A DNA stretch of 64,000 nt from Wolfiporia cocos (Eukaryota; Basidiomycota; Agaricomycetes; Polyporales; Phaeolaceae), in the NCBI GenBank assembly GCA_029448655.1, contig JACCLO010000011.1:744001-808000 (forward strand). Direction: 5' to 3'. The position numbers were made by a program, and so were the translations under genes. Below the pieces are notes generated by a model that did no database searches, had not been told where the DNA came from, and saw nothing but the letters and a program-made list of their open reading frames with translations. Position 1 is the first letter of the stretch. Every line of letters starts with the position of its first letter. Below are positions 1 to 11,640 of the stretch, piece after piece.

Positions 1-241
1 TGGCCGAGGAGGATTCGGGGTGTGCCGTAGTCATGTGTCTAGACGTAGGCATGGGTCAAGGGTCACGTGACTGTACGAGGACAGGCACGTGGTTTGAGCA
101 CGTAGGTTAGGGTTACTAACTACGCTCGGTGTAGGTAACGTGGTAGTTAACTACGGGTCAATGCATATAAACTACGTGTAGCTCCGTAGGAATGCGGTAA
201 ATTCAGGTAAAAATAGGGTATGCCCTAGGAAATTTGTGACA
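1..241 (+). repeat. 3' end of an LTR of family E (cut by window edge)
   Basis: The last part of this stretch (about 180-241) matches the 3' end of the complete family-E LTRs at 53377-54075 and 54152-54849. All share an AT-rich stretch with GGTAAAAATA followed by a TTTGTGACA or TCTGTGACA terminus. The left end lies outside the window, so no target-site duplication can be read. It seems to be inserted in the LTR that follows (242-809). No gene is visible. Confidence 0.6.
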
Positions 242-809
242 GCCCTAAACTCCAGGGATATGCCCTGTACGACTGAGAACCCTAGCAGTCACAGGAAGCA
301 CCCCACCGATCACAGCCAATCACACTCAATCATGCACAGCCCGTACTGGCCAGCCCATGTTCTCGGCAGATGCCACTTCTCAGTACCAGCATGTGGGAAC
401 CTGGACCGCCACGTGCCACTCCTCAGTACCAGTACTTGGAAACCTGGACCGCAGATGCCCTGATCACGGACATAGAACCCCGCCATTACCAGCAAACCCC
501 CGATCAACGAGAACCACCAATTCAGGACTAACCCACTACGTTGCCATGGACCTCTAGTGCTCTACGATCCCCACACTCGGTGCCATTACTGGCCACCACG
601 TAGTTATTAGATTACCTCAGCACCGATGCCCTACGGGCCACACACCATAACATGTACAAACAGTGTGTAGTCTATATATATGCCAGACAGTCTTGAGTGA
701 ACCTCAAACTTGTCTTGGCCTCTTCAGCCTTAGATGCCCCGGACCAGGAAGGCACCTTTGAGCGAGCCTCCTTCCCCCAGGTGTGTGTCTTAGGTTGTAG
801 CATGTGTCA
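242..809 (+). repeat. LTR of family A, interrupted on its left side
   Basis: This is a diverged copy of the complete LTR at 36336-37268. Shared blocks include ACTGAGAACCCT, ACATGTACAAA upstream of a TATATATGCCAG core, AGTCTTGAG, CTTGTCTTGGCC and the GTGTCA terminus. The 5' part is missing because the family-E LTR inserts here and the window ends. The short reading frames inside are shadows. From 810 to about 1522 I see no gene and no recognised repeat. Confidence 0.65.
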
Positions 810-1522
810 CCATCTTTGAAATGGATGAGTGCAAGGACTATTCCACTCGAGGTATGGATTGAGTCCCTACAAATGACAGTGATCTACACAATAGACCAGT
901 GCAAACAACATCACCGACAACACCACTGAAGTAGCACAGCTCCATGTAGCCGCCTGCTTACTGTCTCGGAGACTGTGGCGTCGGCGAGTTCACCGATTAT
1001 AGGCTGCGGGTACACTATAAACAAGCTCAGCGTGTGAGCCATCCACGACACTGCAGCAAAAGCTCTAACTACACGTGAGGGGTGCGAGGCTCCTAGAAAG
1101 CGCAATCATCAACGTTTCTATCAACAGCGAGAGCCTACAGCACCGTGGACATGCTACGAGACAGTCCTGGTTTTGATCAATACCAAGCGCTTGCACTTGC
1201 AAGACAGCTGTTCTGCGGAGGGGATTCGTGCGAGATCAGTGCAATACGTTCAGTATTTCTATTGTTTAAGAGCCCTTAATGACCGAGATCTGCAGATCGG
1301 GGCCGATTTCACCGGATGTATCGAGAGTGTCTGACATTAAACGAGAAGCGAGAAATTCTTACTACAAGACTATGGTGCGAGACGAATAGCTGCCGCTACT
1401 TTTGTACAGTGGCCAATTTGGCCGGCCAAAAAGAAGTATATATATATATATCAAATAATCGAGTATTGTAGACTCACTATGGAGAGTACAAACGCGCACC
1501 GCAGCATCGCACTGCACGTCCG

Positions 1523-1828
1523 TTGCTAGGGAGCGAAAGAATTATACATATTTCACTCGCCTCTATGGCGCGCCCCTTGGCCCAGGATCATGAACGAGCG
1601 AGAAATCTTGCGCGTGCACGGCAGAAGGCCTGCGGAAAGAGAAGAAAGTCAAATGAAGCTTCGTCACAGATCATTGATCTCACCCTTGACGATGACAAGA
1701 TTGAAGAATGCCAGTGGACAGGAGTGGTGAATTTCGAGAGAGAGTGGAGTGAGACAGAGACAGAGTCTTCAGATGTGGATGAAGAATCAGACCAGGAACT
1801 CGAGGAGCTGGGAGACACTTCAGCCTGA
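1523..1828 (+). other. Short acidic ORF next to a transposase remnant, unrecognised
   Basis: The 101-codon frame starts basic (Arg/Lys-rich, residues about 20-45) and ends strongly acidic, with runs of Glu, Asp and Ser. It contains LTLDDD in the middle. It sits directly upstream of, and in the same direction as, the Tc1/mariner-like transposase remnant at 1840-2160, so it could be a decayed part of the same transposon. I do not recognise the protein, and composition alone cannot show that it is expressed. Confidence 0.25.
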
Positions 1829-1839
1829 CTTTCAGGAGC

Positions 1840-2160
1840 AGCGGTAATTGGTGCAGGAAGTGATCGAGGCTGCCGGACATTGCTGCCTCGTTTACCCAGA
1901 TTTCACTGTGAACTCAATCCAATTGAGTTCTTCTGGGGAGCTGTCAAGTGCTATCTGTGCGAAAACTTGGTCTCGTACCCAGACGTGTAGTACTCACACC
2001 CTACCACCGCAGTATCAAACGTCTGTGGTTTCGTGCCCAGACCTGTAAAAGGATTTGCACCCCGCTACCGCAGTCTCAAACAGGTCTGGGGCAGTTGAAC
2101 GGAGAGACCCCCCATGCTCTTTAACGCTCTGTCATCGCGGTCGCGTCAGCTTCGCGAAGC
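1840..2160 (+). pseudogene. Tc1/mariner-like DDE transposase remnant, copy D1
   Basis: Read with one frame change near 1900, the DNA encodes [15 protein letters not shown], the segment around the third acidic catalytic residue of Tc1/mariner-type transposases (NPIExxW). The upstream frame holds VIEAAGHCCL, which in this family lies just before the catalytic segment. Downstream the frame breaks after SYPDV and runs into two imperfect tandem repeats of about 60 bp, each starting near TGGTCTCGTACCCAGAC. A better preserved copy lies inverted at 14590-14720. No active transposase can come from this copy. Confidence 0.6.
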
Positions 2161-3250
2161 TATCAGATGACATGTCTCTGATGAACCCATTTTTCGCTAC
2201 TATAACTCTCTCTCCATTTATATTTTTGTTGCTGTACATTATCGATTATCCTTGATAGCGATCTTTCACGCTCCATGTTGAAATCACTGTATCACAATGG
2301 CACCTCCAGTCCAATGGCCTCGCTTTCGAGCTCTTGATAGTCGGATTACCTGAATCTGGATCATGCACAAGCATCGGTTCGTGGATTGACGGGATATATT
2401 CAGTCTAATATCTACAATTGAATGTAGCTGAAGTAAACTAGTATGTTGCAATTTGTATGGGCCAAACCATAATCATCAGTGACAGTATTTCTTTGTTAAT
2501 CATACACTCGATGAGAGCACCATCTTGCACAACCCCACCTGTACTTATGTAGAATGTGAGTCCTCAATTTATGTGACTCCGGCTCAGTATCCCGAGGGCA
2601 TCATCGGAGAATAGCCGCTGGGTTTGATACTACCCACGTCGTCCGGGATGGGTGTCGCGCACATGTGCTGGATCTCGTAGTGGGAATATACAAGAGCAAC
2701 ATTTATTGTACATAGGGAATTCAGCGACGCGCGGCGGAAGGATCGGACAGCTACATCGGGGATCTGGCGTTTGGCAGCTTCTCGAAGCTGATGTGACCGT
2801 GATGATTGGACGTCAAAGGGGACGGGGGGGTGTCTCGGACTCTCGGTTCAACTGCCCCAGACGTGTTAGATACTGCGGTGGTAGGGTGCGAGTACTACAC
2901 GTCTGGGTACGAGACCACGGAGACTGTGATTCAAGACCCTTCAGGAGAACATGCACAAGGCTCTCACATCAGTGGATGTGCTTACAATCCGGTGTTGGGA
3001 GCCTCTTTGCTGCGCATCCTCCCTCTCGACTCCTAGCTGACAATCGCAACTAAGTATGTCTCGCTTGCTCAAGCTGTGGTCGCAGCGGGTGGGCCGTTTG
3101 TTGGAAGTCTAAGCGCTCGACGCGCGATGGTGCGATCGCAGTTGCACACATGTATCGGAGTCAATAGTGCGCCAAGGCGGAAATGGTGGGGCACGTCGGG
3201 AGTCGGGGGGGCGGATAATCGGAGCGATAGCGGTTGATAGCGATGGTGCG
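2160..3250 (+). repeat. Dispersed transposon segment, repeated inverted near 10-12.8 kb
   Basis: Positions 2170-2575 recur in reverse complement at 11165-11640. Positions 2590-2960 recur in reverse complement at 10330-10600. Positions 3085-3230 resemble the reverse complement of 12655-12795. About 2765-2920 is also the inverted partner of 1980-2160 in the same copy, so the unit has long internal palindromic arms. The 133-codon frame at 2652-3053 lies wholly inside these arms and is not treated as a gene. Confidence 0.6.
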
Positions 3251-3611
3251 ACGTGGTGCTTTGCGCCACTTAGTTAGCAGCGGAGTTTCCAGTCATGCTG
3301 GCTTGAGAATCTGCGGCGGGTGTGAAGCAGCTGATCGACCAATAATCTTTAGCGCTAAGGGCCTTGCGAAAACACTCTATTGAAATTGGATTGCGAAGTC
3401 AGTTGTTTGAAAGCGGGCCTCGTCTCTCGGGCATGCATTCGTTAAGTGAGGGATGAAAAAGGGGTCCATCGAGGTCTCGTGAGCGGTCTAATTCGGACTG
3501 GATTCAGTTTCGAAAGCTGGGAGTAACCTCTTACTCTTGTTGAAAGGCTCCTTCATGCCGGACATCGAATTATTCTAGTCACAATTTGATGGAATAAGCG
3601 GTGAGTTCAAG

Positions 3612-4214
3612 TAGTGATGTGCCGGCCCGGCCCGGCCTAAAGCCCCCGGCTTTGGCCCGGCTTTGGACGGCCTTGGCTTTTCAAAACCTCAAGCCGGGCC
3701 CCCATTGACGGCCCACGGCTTGGCCCGGCCCGGCCTGGGGCTTGCCCGGGGCCTGGCACTGTGAGGATGATCATCACTGTAGCCACACAAGCTCATAACA
3801 TACCTTCTCCAACTATCTTCTGACAAAGCCAAGCTCCAGTATCTTCAATAATTAGTGAATTATAGTGTGAAATCATCATTTCACCGGCTTGGTGCTCTGT
3901 GGCGCGCCTTCCAAATGGGGTATCATATAGGCGCCCAAAAGTGAGCGACAGGCTTCAGCACCAAGAATTCAATCCATGGGACTATCCTCTAGCTTGAATT
4001 TAAAGATATAGAGATACTACATTGGAATATAGCATACTGCTCCTATATATATCCTTATATCATAGTTACTAGACGTTTTATCTGTTAGAGCTTTCAGGCC
4101 CGGGGCTCACGGCTTGGCCCGGCCCGGCTTGAGACACAAGCCGGGCCCTGGGCCGTCTCAAGCCGTGGTGTAGGGCCCGGCCTATGGCCCAAAGCCGGGC
4201 CTGGCACATCACTA
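3612..4214. mobile_element. Non-autonomous hAT-like MITE, GGCCCGG-rich (family G, copy 1)
   Basis: A complete 603-bp element. It begins TAGTGATGTGCC and ends GGCACATCACTA, a perfect 12-bp terminal inverted repeat. Both subterminal regions are dense in GGCCCGG/CCGGGCC words, so the ends can fold extensively. Flanks AGTTCAAG and AGTTCTGG agree at 6 of 8 positions, compatible with a decayed 8-bp target duplication as made by hAT transposases. No coding capacity. Related partial copies lie at 10605-11164, 15031-15096, 20366-20734 and 35519-35604. Confidence 0.75.
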
Positions 4215-4513
4215 AGTTCTGGTGGATGCCTTCACGCCTAGTAGAACCAATAGGGGACAGCCCGTGGTGCTCGCCTACATATCCAAGAAGCTCCACGTAG
4301 TTGCGGCGATAGTCCGCCAGGATTGCGAGAACATTTCATTATGTTCAGGTGCCCGGCGCGCCGCGGAGATGTTGGATTCGTCATACATATGCGTTAGTAA
4401 ATCTGCGTGAATCAGCCTCTGAACCGGCAACATGATCAATACAGAGATATATAGAAGAAGGGTAGAGAGACAACTAAAAACTACAGCTGCCTGTCGACTT
4501 TCGCGACCCAGAC

Positions 4514-6867
4514 ATGAGCGTCCTATACATGTCTACCGTGACATCTGCTGGAAGCCACAGTCTCGCAGGACAAGTGGTCCTACTGTTCATCTCATGGCTC
4601 ATCGTTCTATTCTTCTGGCGTAAACGGATGTTCAAGTCACTAGACAATATACCAGGGCCACCCGCCGAGTCATTTTGGAGAGGTTATTACCATATTTTCG
4701 AAGTTGCGCCACACTATACTCAATATTTGTTGTCCACAGGGAATACTACGCAATTCTTCACTCGTCACGCTGAATCTTTTCAATCTCATGTAGCGTTGGA
4801 CTATGGCCCTGTTGTCAGATTTCAAGGATTATTTGGAGTACGTGCTGACACTCCAGGACGCTGCACGCTGACATCTTCCTTGGCAGTGTCCTATACTATA
4901 TATATCTGATCCAAAGGCGTTGCACAATATATTGATGAAAGAGGAGCCCATCTATCAGGAGACTCCCTATTTTATCAAGTATGCATTTGTCTTCGTCCTC
5001 CACAATGGCTGCTGAGGAACATGATACGCGTAGCACGAATAGACTATATTTCGGACAAGGATTGCTGGCCACACTCGGTTGGTTATCCCCTATCCTCACC
5101 TATTGGTGATAGCTTACCAAGGCGATGGACTCTAGGCGAGCAGCATCGGAAGCAGCGCAAGATGTTGAACCCAGTGTTCTCTGTCAATCATATGCGGAGG
5201 ATGATACCGATATTCTACAATGTAGTTCACAAGGTAGTCCGTCTACCATGCGTGCCATGATCCTCTGATTATGAAATTTGCATAGCTGCGTGTAGGCATG
5301 ACTGCGGAGGTTACCAAAGGAGCACAAGAGCTGGATGTACTCAACTGGTTTGGTCGTGTGGCCCTTGAGCTGATCGGCCAAGCTGGCCTTGGGTACTCGT
5401 TCGATCCGCTCACCGAACAGATCCCAAATGCGTATGGCGACGCCTTCAAGGCAGTAGGGTATGTGTTTTGTTTAGGGTGTATTTGCAACTATGCAAACGG
5501 GGATTCAGTCCAAGTATACAAGGCCTCGATCTCCCTCGTCGGCTCCTGCACATGTTCGACGAGATAGGCCCAGCTTGGTTCCGCCGCGCAGTGGTGAAGA
5601 TGTGGCCGTCTAAGCTGGTTCAAGATGCTGTCAATATAATTGACACGATGGACACGGCGTCTAAGGAGGTGTACGAATCGAAGAAAGCCGCGATCCAGGC
5701 GGGCGATGAAGTTCTCCTTAAGCGGATTGGGCAGGGGAAAGATATAATGAGCATCCTGAGTGCGTATATTGCTCTATGTAGCGAACTGATGCTGAGTATC
5801 TTCGTCAGTGAAAGCCAACATGGAAGCGTCAGATGAGGATAAACTTTTGGAGGACGAAATCATAAGCCAAATGACGTGAGTCGACACCCAGGATCTGCGA
5901 TACCTCGCAACTCACACAAAAGCACCCTCATAGCTGCGGCCACAGACACGACTTCCAATACCCTCTGTCGTATTCTGTACCTGCTAGCTACACACCAAGA
6001 CATCCAGCAAGACCTGCGCGAGGAGCTGATTGTGGCCAGCGCTGCTAATAACTTGTCGTATGAAGAGCTGAACAAATTACCCTTACTTGATGCTGTATGT
6101 CGGGAAACTATACGGCTGTAAGGCCTCTCCCCTGTTGTCTATTTATCATAATTGATTTTATGGATTGTTCCTAGGTATCCCGCTGTCACTCTTACCATGC
6201 GCATGTAAGTCTATGACGTTCAGCGGTTAACCAATATTAGGTGCTGACGCACTGCCAGGCCGATTAAGGACACTACCCTCTCCCTTGGAGAACCAGTAAT
6301 TGGGACGGATGGTACGGTTATGAAGGAGATCGTGATCCCCAAGGGAACAAACATAGTGATTGGGTCCCTGGGTTGCAACGCTAACAAGAAGCTATGGGGC
6401 GAGGATGCTCTAGAGTTCAAGCCGAGGCGTTGGGTTGAGGGAATCCCTGCTGCTGTAACTAACGCGCCCATCCCTGGGGTATACTCAAATCTGTAAGCTG
6501 CAAGTCGACTCTCTCTCTGCCAACCATTGATGATTGTAATTTAGGATGTCATTCCTGGGCGGAAAGCGAGCTTGCATGTATGTAAACCATTGCTCACCAG
6601 GACGGAGTGCTAACACGTCCATGATAGCGGGTTCAAATTCTCGGAGATGGAGATGAGTATGTATTCTTCGGATACCCCGCAACACGAGGACTCACTCTCT
6701 TGACAGAGGTCGTCCTGTCCGTCATGTTGACCACTTTCGTCTTCGAGCCGACTGATAAGCCGATCGCTTGGAACGTCTCCAACGTCCACTACCCGACGGT
6801 TGGCACAGAGAGTGAGACTCCCGAGATGCCCATGAAAGTGCGCTTCTATACGGGAGCCGGTTTGTAG
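4514..6867 (+). CDS. Cytochrome P450 (P450-1), multi-exon, apparently intact
   Basis: A haem-thiolate mono-oxygenase expected on the ER membrane, working with NADPH-P450 reductase; the substrate cannot be told from sequence. About a dozen introns of roughly 50-60 bp separate the exons. The first exon encodes a hydrophobic anchor (LLFISWLIVLFFW), basic residues and the PGPP hinge. Later exons show GEQHRKQRKMLNPVFS (C helix), AATDTTSNT in the I helix near 5940, ETIRL (ExxR) near 6110, and the haem loop FLGGKRACIGFKF near 6550-6640 with the axial Cys. The stop is TAG at 6865-6867. I chose the start at 4514 by alignment with the starts of P450-2 and P450-3; an in-frame ATG five codons further on is possible. 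Introns have GT/AG ends and the joins restore the paralogous reading. It is convergent with P450-2, 629 bp away. Confidence 0.85.
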
Positions 6868-7496
6868 AAAGGCAAGGAGTGCGCATTGTGGAAGTATTCT
6901 GTACAGGCTGTGTCCGCTATACGTACTGGTCTTTGTGTCTTTGCACTGATATATTCTCCCCATCTCGCTTTGCCTACAGAATTGTACTATGATGGCTACC
7001 TTGGATGCGACGAATATCCAATTTATACCAACTATGGGGTGAGGTAGGAGTCAGAGGAGATGGCGGGGATGCCTGTTTGTGCGCATCAGTTCGTAGACGA
7101 TTCGAAATGTGAGTGTTACTCGAGAAGCGCACATCTATTATAGTGTTTCCCTTTGAGATGGACCTTGAACCTTCCGAAATGCATCTCGTCCCCACCTAGA
7201 TGCCTCCCGAACGGATGCATCTAAGAACAACCAGACGCATCCAAGGGCCCAGAAAATACCAGCAACGGACACTTCAAACTTACATGAGAAATTATCATTC
7301 TACATGATGGAAATCGCACCTCGCTCGTACACTGACTAGACCATGGAACTATGTCACAAAGGGAATAGTCTACAGCCAATCCACCGAGCGGTGGGGCAGC
7401 GCAATACGCCAAGCCGCAAATTCAACTCATACCGGCTCACAACCACAGCGGGCACACATAATACAAAAGACTTCCACGCTGTATATTCCCGCCTCC
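6868..7496. other. Shared 3' intergenic region of two convergent P450 genes
   Basis: This holds both 3' untranslated regions. No third gene is supported, because the short frames here differ between strands and show no motif. I see no repeat boundary, so the two P450 genes appear to be directly adjacent. Confidence 0.5.
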
Positions 7497-9880
7497 CTAC
7501 ATATTGACCTCCTGTAGGAAACGTATCTTGATCGGCATCTCGGGGATGTTGCTCTCCGTTCCAACCGTCGGATACCAGACGAGAGAGACGTTCCATGCGA
7601 TCGGCTTATCCGTCAGCTCGAAGACGAAAGTGGTCAACATGACGGACAGAATGGCCTCTGTCAAGAGAGTGAGTCCTCTTGTCGCGTGATATCCGAAGAA
7701 TACGCACTCATTTCCATCTCAGAGAACTTGAACCCGCTGTCGTGGATCGATTAGTATCTACCCGTCGATAGACAATGTTTCACGTACATGCAAGCCCGTT
7801 TCCCACCCATAAAAGTCATCCTACATCACAATTATCGACGGCTGTGAGAAAGACTCTACTCTCTACTTACAAATTCGAGTACACCCCAGGAATGGGTGCA
7901 TTTGTTACAGCAGCGGGAAGCCCCTCAATCCATCGTCGCGGCTTGAACTCGAGAGCGTCCTCGCCCCACATCTCCTTGTTTGCGTTGCAGCCCAGTGACC
8001 CGATCACTATCTCTGTTCCCTTGGGGATCATAATCTCCTTCATGACCGTACCGTCTATCCCGTTCATAGGCTCCCCCATGGAGAGGATAGTGTCTTGAAT
8101 CGGCCTGGCAGCGCATTAGGATCTAGCGCTACTTCAGTTTTAGTCGTTATCGCTAGACCTACATGCGGGTAATAAGCGTGACCGTTGGATACCTGGAAAT
8201 GATTGGCGGTCATGTTCTATTATATTGGAGCACGACAGATGTCTTACAGCCGTAACGTTTCCCGACATACAGCATCCAGGAAGGGTAGCTTGTTCAGCTC
8301 GTCATACGACAGGTTATCAGCAGCACCAGCCGTTAGCAGCTCCTCGCGCAATACCTGCTGGACGTCAAGGTGTGTGGCCAGCAGCTGCAGAATACGACAG
8401 AGGGTATTGGATGTCGTGTCTGTTGCCGCAAACATGAGCGTGCTTGCATGCAGTGCGTGAGTGCTCTCCAGACGCCACGGATGGTCCGTTTCGACTCACG
8501 TCATCTGCCCTAGAATCTCTGACTCCGGAAGTCTGTCTTCATCTGATGCTTTCATATTGGCTTGCACTGAAGGAAACTGTCAGTGGGAGGTTGAGTAGTA
8601 AAGCGATGAACGCACTCAAAACGCTCATGACATCCTTTCCCTGCCCAATCTGATGTAGGAGGACTTCATCGCCCGCCTGGATCGCGACCTTCTTCGACTC
8701 ATACACCTCCTTGGACACCATGTCCATCGTGTCGACTATCTTGACAGCGTCTCTCATGCGCCTTGATGGCCACACCTTCATCATCGCATGGCGGAACCAG
8801 ACCGGGCCTACCTCAGCGAACATATGCAAGAACCGAATATGTGCGTTTAGCCCTTGTACAGTTGGACTGTAATTCGAAAGACATCATGAACACCTGCATG
8901 TGGCGGAAATATAGCGCACCACGTACCCTATGGCCTTGAAGGCGTCGCCGTACGCGTTCGGGACCTGCTCTGTGAGCGGGTCGAACGAGTATCCCAAGCC
9001 TCCCTGGCCGATCAGCTCAAGAGCCGCGCGACCGAACCAGTGGAGTGCGTCTATCTCCTGTGCTCCCTTTGAGACTTCCACAGCCATGCCCGCACGGAGC
9101 TGTGCCAGTGTATTGGTGAGTAGTAGAATCCTGCAAACGGGCTGGCCCGCTTACCTTGTGAATGATGTTGTAGAAAATCGGTGTCAATTTTCGTATATGA
9201 TTGACGGAAAATACCGGATTTAACATCTTACGCTGCTTCCGATGCTGTTCGCCTACAATACATCATCTCGATCAGTTGTCACTCATCAATGGGACGATGA
9301 AAAGAACTAACCGAGTGTGGCAAACAGTCCCCGTCCGAATAACAGATAGTGAAGCCTACACATAATTGCGTATTCGAAACCGCGACAAGTCAAAATCGGG
9401 GGTGATCGCTTACCTAATAAACAAGGACGACTCCTGGTAGATGGGCTCCTCCTTTACCAATATATTGTGCAACGCCTTCGGGTCCGATATATACAATATT
9501 GGGCGCTGCCAATGGAGGTGTCGATGTCAGCTTGCAGCATTTTAGCAGCCGTCGATGCGCACCCCGAATAATCCATGCAATCTGACAACAGGGCCATAGT
9601 CCAACGCTACATGAGATTGGAAGGATGCACCGTGGCGAGTGAAGAACTGATTGATGTTTCCTATGGTTCATAGTAAACATCGATTACGGCGCGGAGAGGG
9701 TTTTCAAGTGAGGGAATTACCTGTCAAAAATGAGTCGGATGGAGGCCCTGGTACATCGTTCAATGACTTGAACATCCGTTTACGCCAGAACAACTGAATG
9801 ATGAGCACTGATGTAACGAGCAGGAGAAGCTGTCCTGCGAGACTGTGGTTTCCCACAGATGTCGCGGTAAACATGCTCAT
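7497..9880 (-). CDS. Cytochrome P450 (P450-2), paralogue of P450-1, apparently intact
   Basis: Same exon plan and close sequence relation to P450-1, on the opposite strand. The first exon (9880 down to about 9722) encodes MSMFTATSVG, a hydrophobic anchor and FKSLNDVPGPP. Internal exons give GEQHRKQRKMLNPVFS near 9210, FAATDTTSNT near 8425, ETLRL near 8250 and FMGGKRACIGFKF near 7810-7720. The end is CFL-type: KIRFLQEVNM, then TAG at 7497-7499. A TATA box lies about 60 bp upstream of the ATG. All splice sites I checked read GT/AG. A tail-to-tail paralogous pair suggests inverted duplication of one ancestral gene. Substrate unknown; ER monooxygenase by family. Confidence 0.85.
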
Positions 9881-9935
9881 GCCTGAATCAACGCTGGCCG
9901 GTAGGCTGTTGTGAATTGTTATTGCTTGCCTCCCC

Positions 9936-9946
9936 TTCTTTTATAG
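9936..9946 (-). promoter_or_regulatory. TATA box of P450-2
   Basis: On the minus strand the sequence reads GCTATAAAAGAAGGGGAGGC, about 60 bp upstream of the start at 9880. The same block, TATAAAAGAAGGGGAGGCAA, stands 65 bp upstream of the truncated paralogue P450-3 at 55536, as does the following ACAATTCACAACAGCCTACC. Conservation of the core promoter and leader between the two copies supports its use. Confidence 0.6.
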
Positions 9947-10249
9947 CGCTCTATAGTGACCAGCTCGCCGAGCAGAGTCTGACTCACGCAAATCTGCTGA
10001 CGTATTGGTCTGCCTAGCCGAAAGCCTTCTGCACCTTTTTGGTAAGAGGATGGCGGCAGTGCGGCATAATCAGAGCTACTCACGATTCTTGCATATAACA
10101 CTGGAGAACGGCGCGTAGCTTTCTGTTGAACAGTAGAAAACCCCGGTGGCTGACCAGTCTCGTTCTACAAGAAGCGGAAACATCAGTATCAGTATCGATA
10201 GCATGGCTCAATGCCTTTCCCAACTGAAGATTGTATTACCGTCAAAGCG

Positions 10250-10604
10250 CGGTGTCCGGGAGTCATGAGTCTTCAGGGGCGCTGGACTGTCTGCAGGGAA
10301 TTGGACAGCTACGACGTTTGACAGCTTCTCGAAGCTGATGTGACCGTGATGGTTGGGCGTCAAAGGGGACGGGTGTCTCGGTTCAATAGCCCCAGACGTG
10401 TGGTCTCGTACCCAGACCAGTGCAAAGGCAGCTGAACGGAGAGACCCCTCATGCCCTTCAAAGCTCTATCATCACGGTCACATCAGCTTCGCGAAGCTGC
10501 CAAACGCCAGGTCCCTGATGTAGCTGTCCGATTCTTCCGCCTCGCGTCGCTGAATTCCCTATGTAAAATTATTCAAAAAATAAACCCAGCGGCTATTCTC
10601 CGAT
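10250..10604 (-). repeat. Inverted copy of the 2.6-2.96 kb transposon segment, folding as a palindrome
   Basis: About 10290-10560 is an imperfect palindrome. The left arm contains GACAGCTTCTCGAAGCTGAT and the right arm ATCAGCTTCGCGAAGCTGCC, with further matching GTGACCGTGAT/ATCACGGTCAC and GGACAGCTAC/GTAGCTGTCC words around a centre near 10410. The same arms occur at 1980-2160 and 2765-2920. No gene is visible. Confidence 0.6.
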
Positions 10605-11164
10605 GAAGCCCGGCTCAAAGCCGTGAGCCGGGCCTGGCCGAGCCGACTTGAGCCGAGCCGAGCCGAGCCTTGGGGGCGGCTTACGGCCCGGCTTGGATTG
10701 TGAGCCGGCCGTAGCCGAGCCCTGAGCCGGCGGCTTTAGGCGCGCAACTGTAGCTTTGTTGTGTTGTAATGAGCGAAAATAGGTCCGTTGGTACAAGATT
10801 TTGCATACTTTCATCCTAAATATTCTCAACAACCATACAATGACTTTGACTGGTGCAGAACTTCGTAATTATTGCGATCAAGGTTGCGATCGGGGTTGTG
10901 ATCAAGACCTAGATTTTTCGTCAGTGTCATGGGCAGCTATAAAAGTACTTGTAGATCAGGACAACAATAAGTAGTGGACATATGTGCATTCTGAATGTGT
11001 TGTGCTAGCTGTACAAACCAATAACTTTGAGGTCCTTCCTGATTGCCTATAAGCCCTGGCCTGAGCCGTCAGGGAGCGCCCGGCCTGACATTTCACTGAG
11101 CCCAAGCCCTTCAAAGCTGGGCCCAAGCCCCGGGCTTTGAGCCGAGCTGGGCTTTGCACATCAC
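10605..11164. mobile_element. hAT-like MITE, GGCCCGG/GAGCCG-rich (family G, copy 2)
   Basis: The right end is GGGCTTTGCACATCACTA, matching the TAGTGATGTGC terminus of copy G1. The left side begins with AGCCCGGCTCAAAGCC and seems to have lost the outermost bases. It interrupts the transposon copy seen uninterrupted at 2575-2610, where the flanks GGCTATTCTCCGATGA and AGTCACATAAATTGA are about 22 bp apart. No coding capacity. The central AT-rich stretch 10760-11040 shows nothing recognisable. Confidence 0.6.
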
Positions 11165-11640
11165 TAAGTCACATAAATTGAAGACTCACATTCTACATAA
11201 GTACAGGCGGGGTTGTGCAAGATGGTGCTCTCATCGAGTGTATGATTAACAAAGAAATACTGTCACTGATGATTATGGTTTGGCCCTTACAAATTGCAAC
11301 ATACCAGTTCACTTCAGCTACATTCAATTGTAGATATTGGACTGAATATATCCCGTCAATCCACAAACTGATGCTTGTGCATGATCCAGATTCAGGTGTC
11401 TATGATTGCTGATGCCAACTATCAAGAGCTCGAAAGCGAGGCCACTGGACTGGAGGTGCCATTGTGTTACAGTGATTTCAACATGGAGTGTGAAGGATTG
11501 CTATCAAGGGTAATCGATAATGTACAGCAACAAGATTATAAATGGAGAGAGAGTTATGGTAGTGAAAAATGGGTTCATCAGAGATATGTCATCTGACACA
11601 TCAGCAAAGCTATGATTCCTGAATCTGTTCTGATCACTCT
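11165..11640 (-). repeat. Inverted copy of transposon segment 2170-2575
   Basis: Reverse complement of 2170-2575 with high similarity, including the block around GTGCAAGATGGTGCTCTCAT. Together with 10250-10604 it forms one inverted transposon copy split by the MITE at 10605-11164. From 11640 to about 12490 I see no recognisable gene or repeat boundary. Confidence 0.55.

Noticed and set aside
2652..3053. 133-codon ORF
   Set aside because: It lies entirely inside inverted-repeat arms of a transposon, and its frame is not conserved in the copy near 10.4 kb.
4222..4410. ORF resembling the RNase H region of a retroelement (QPVVLAYISKKL)
   Set aside because: The resemblance covers about 12 residues only, with no flanking RNase H motifs. 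It could be a tiny relic but is not supportable.
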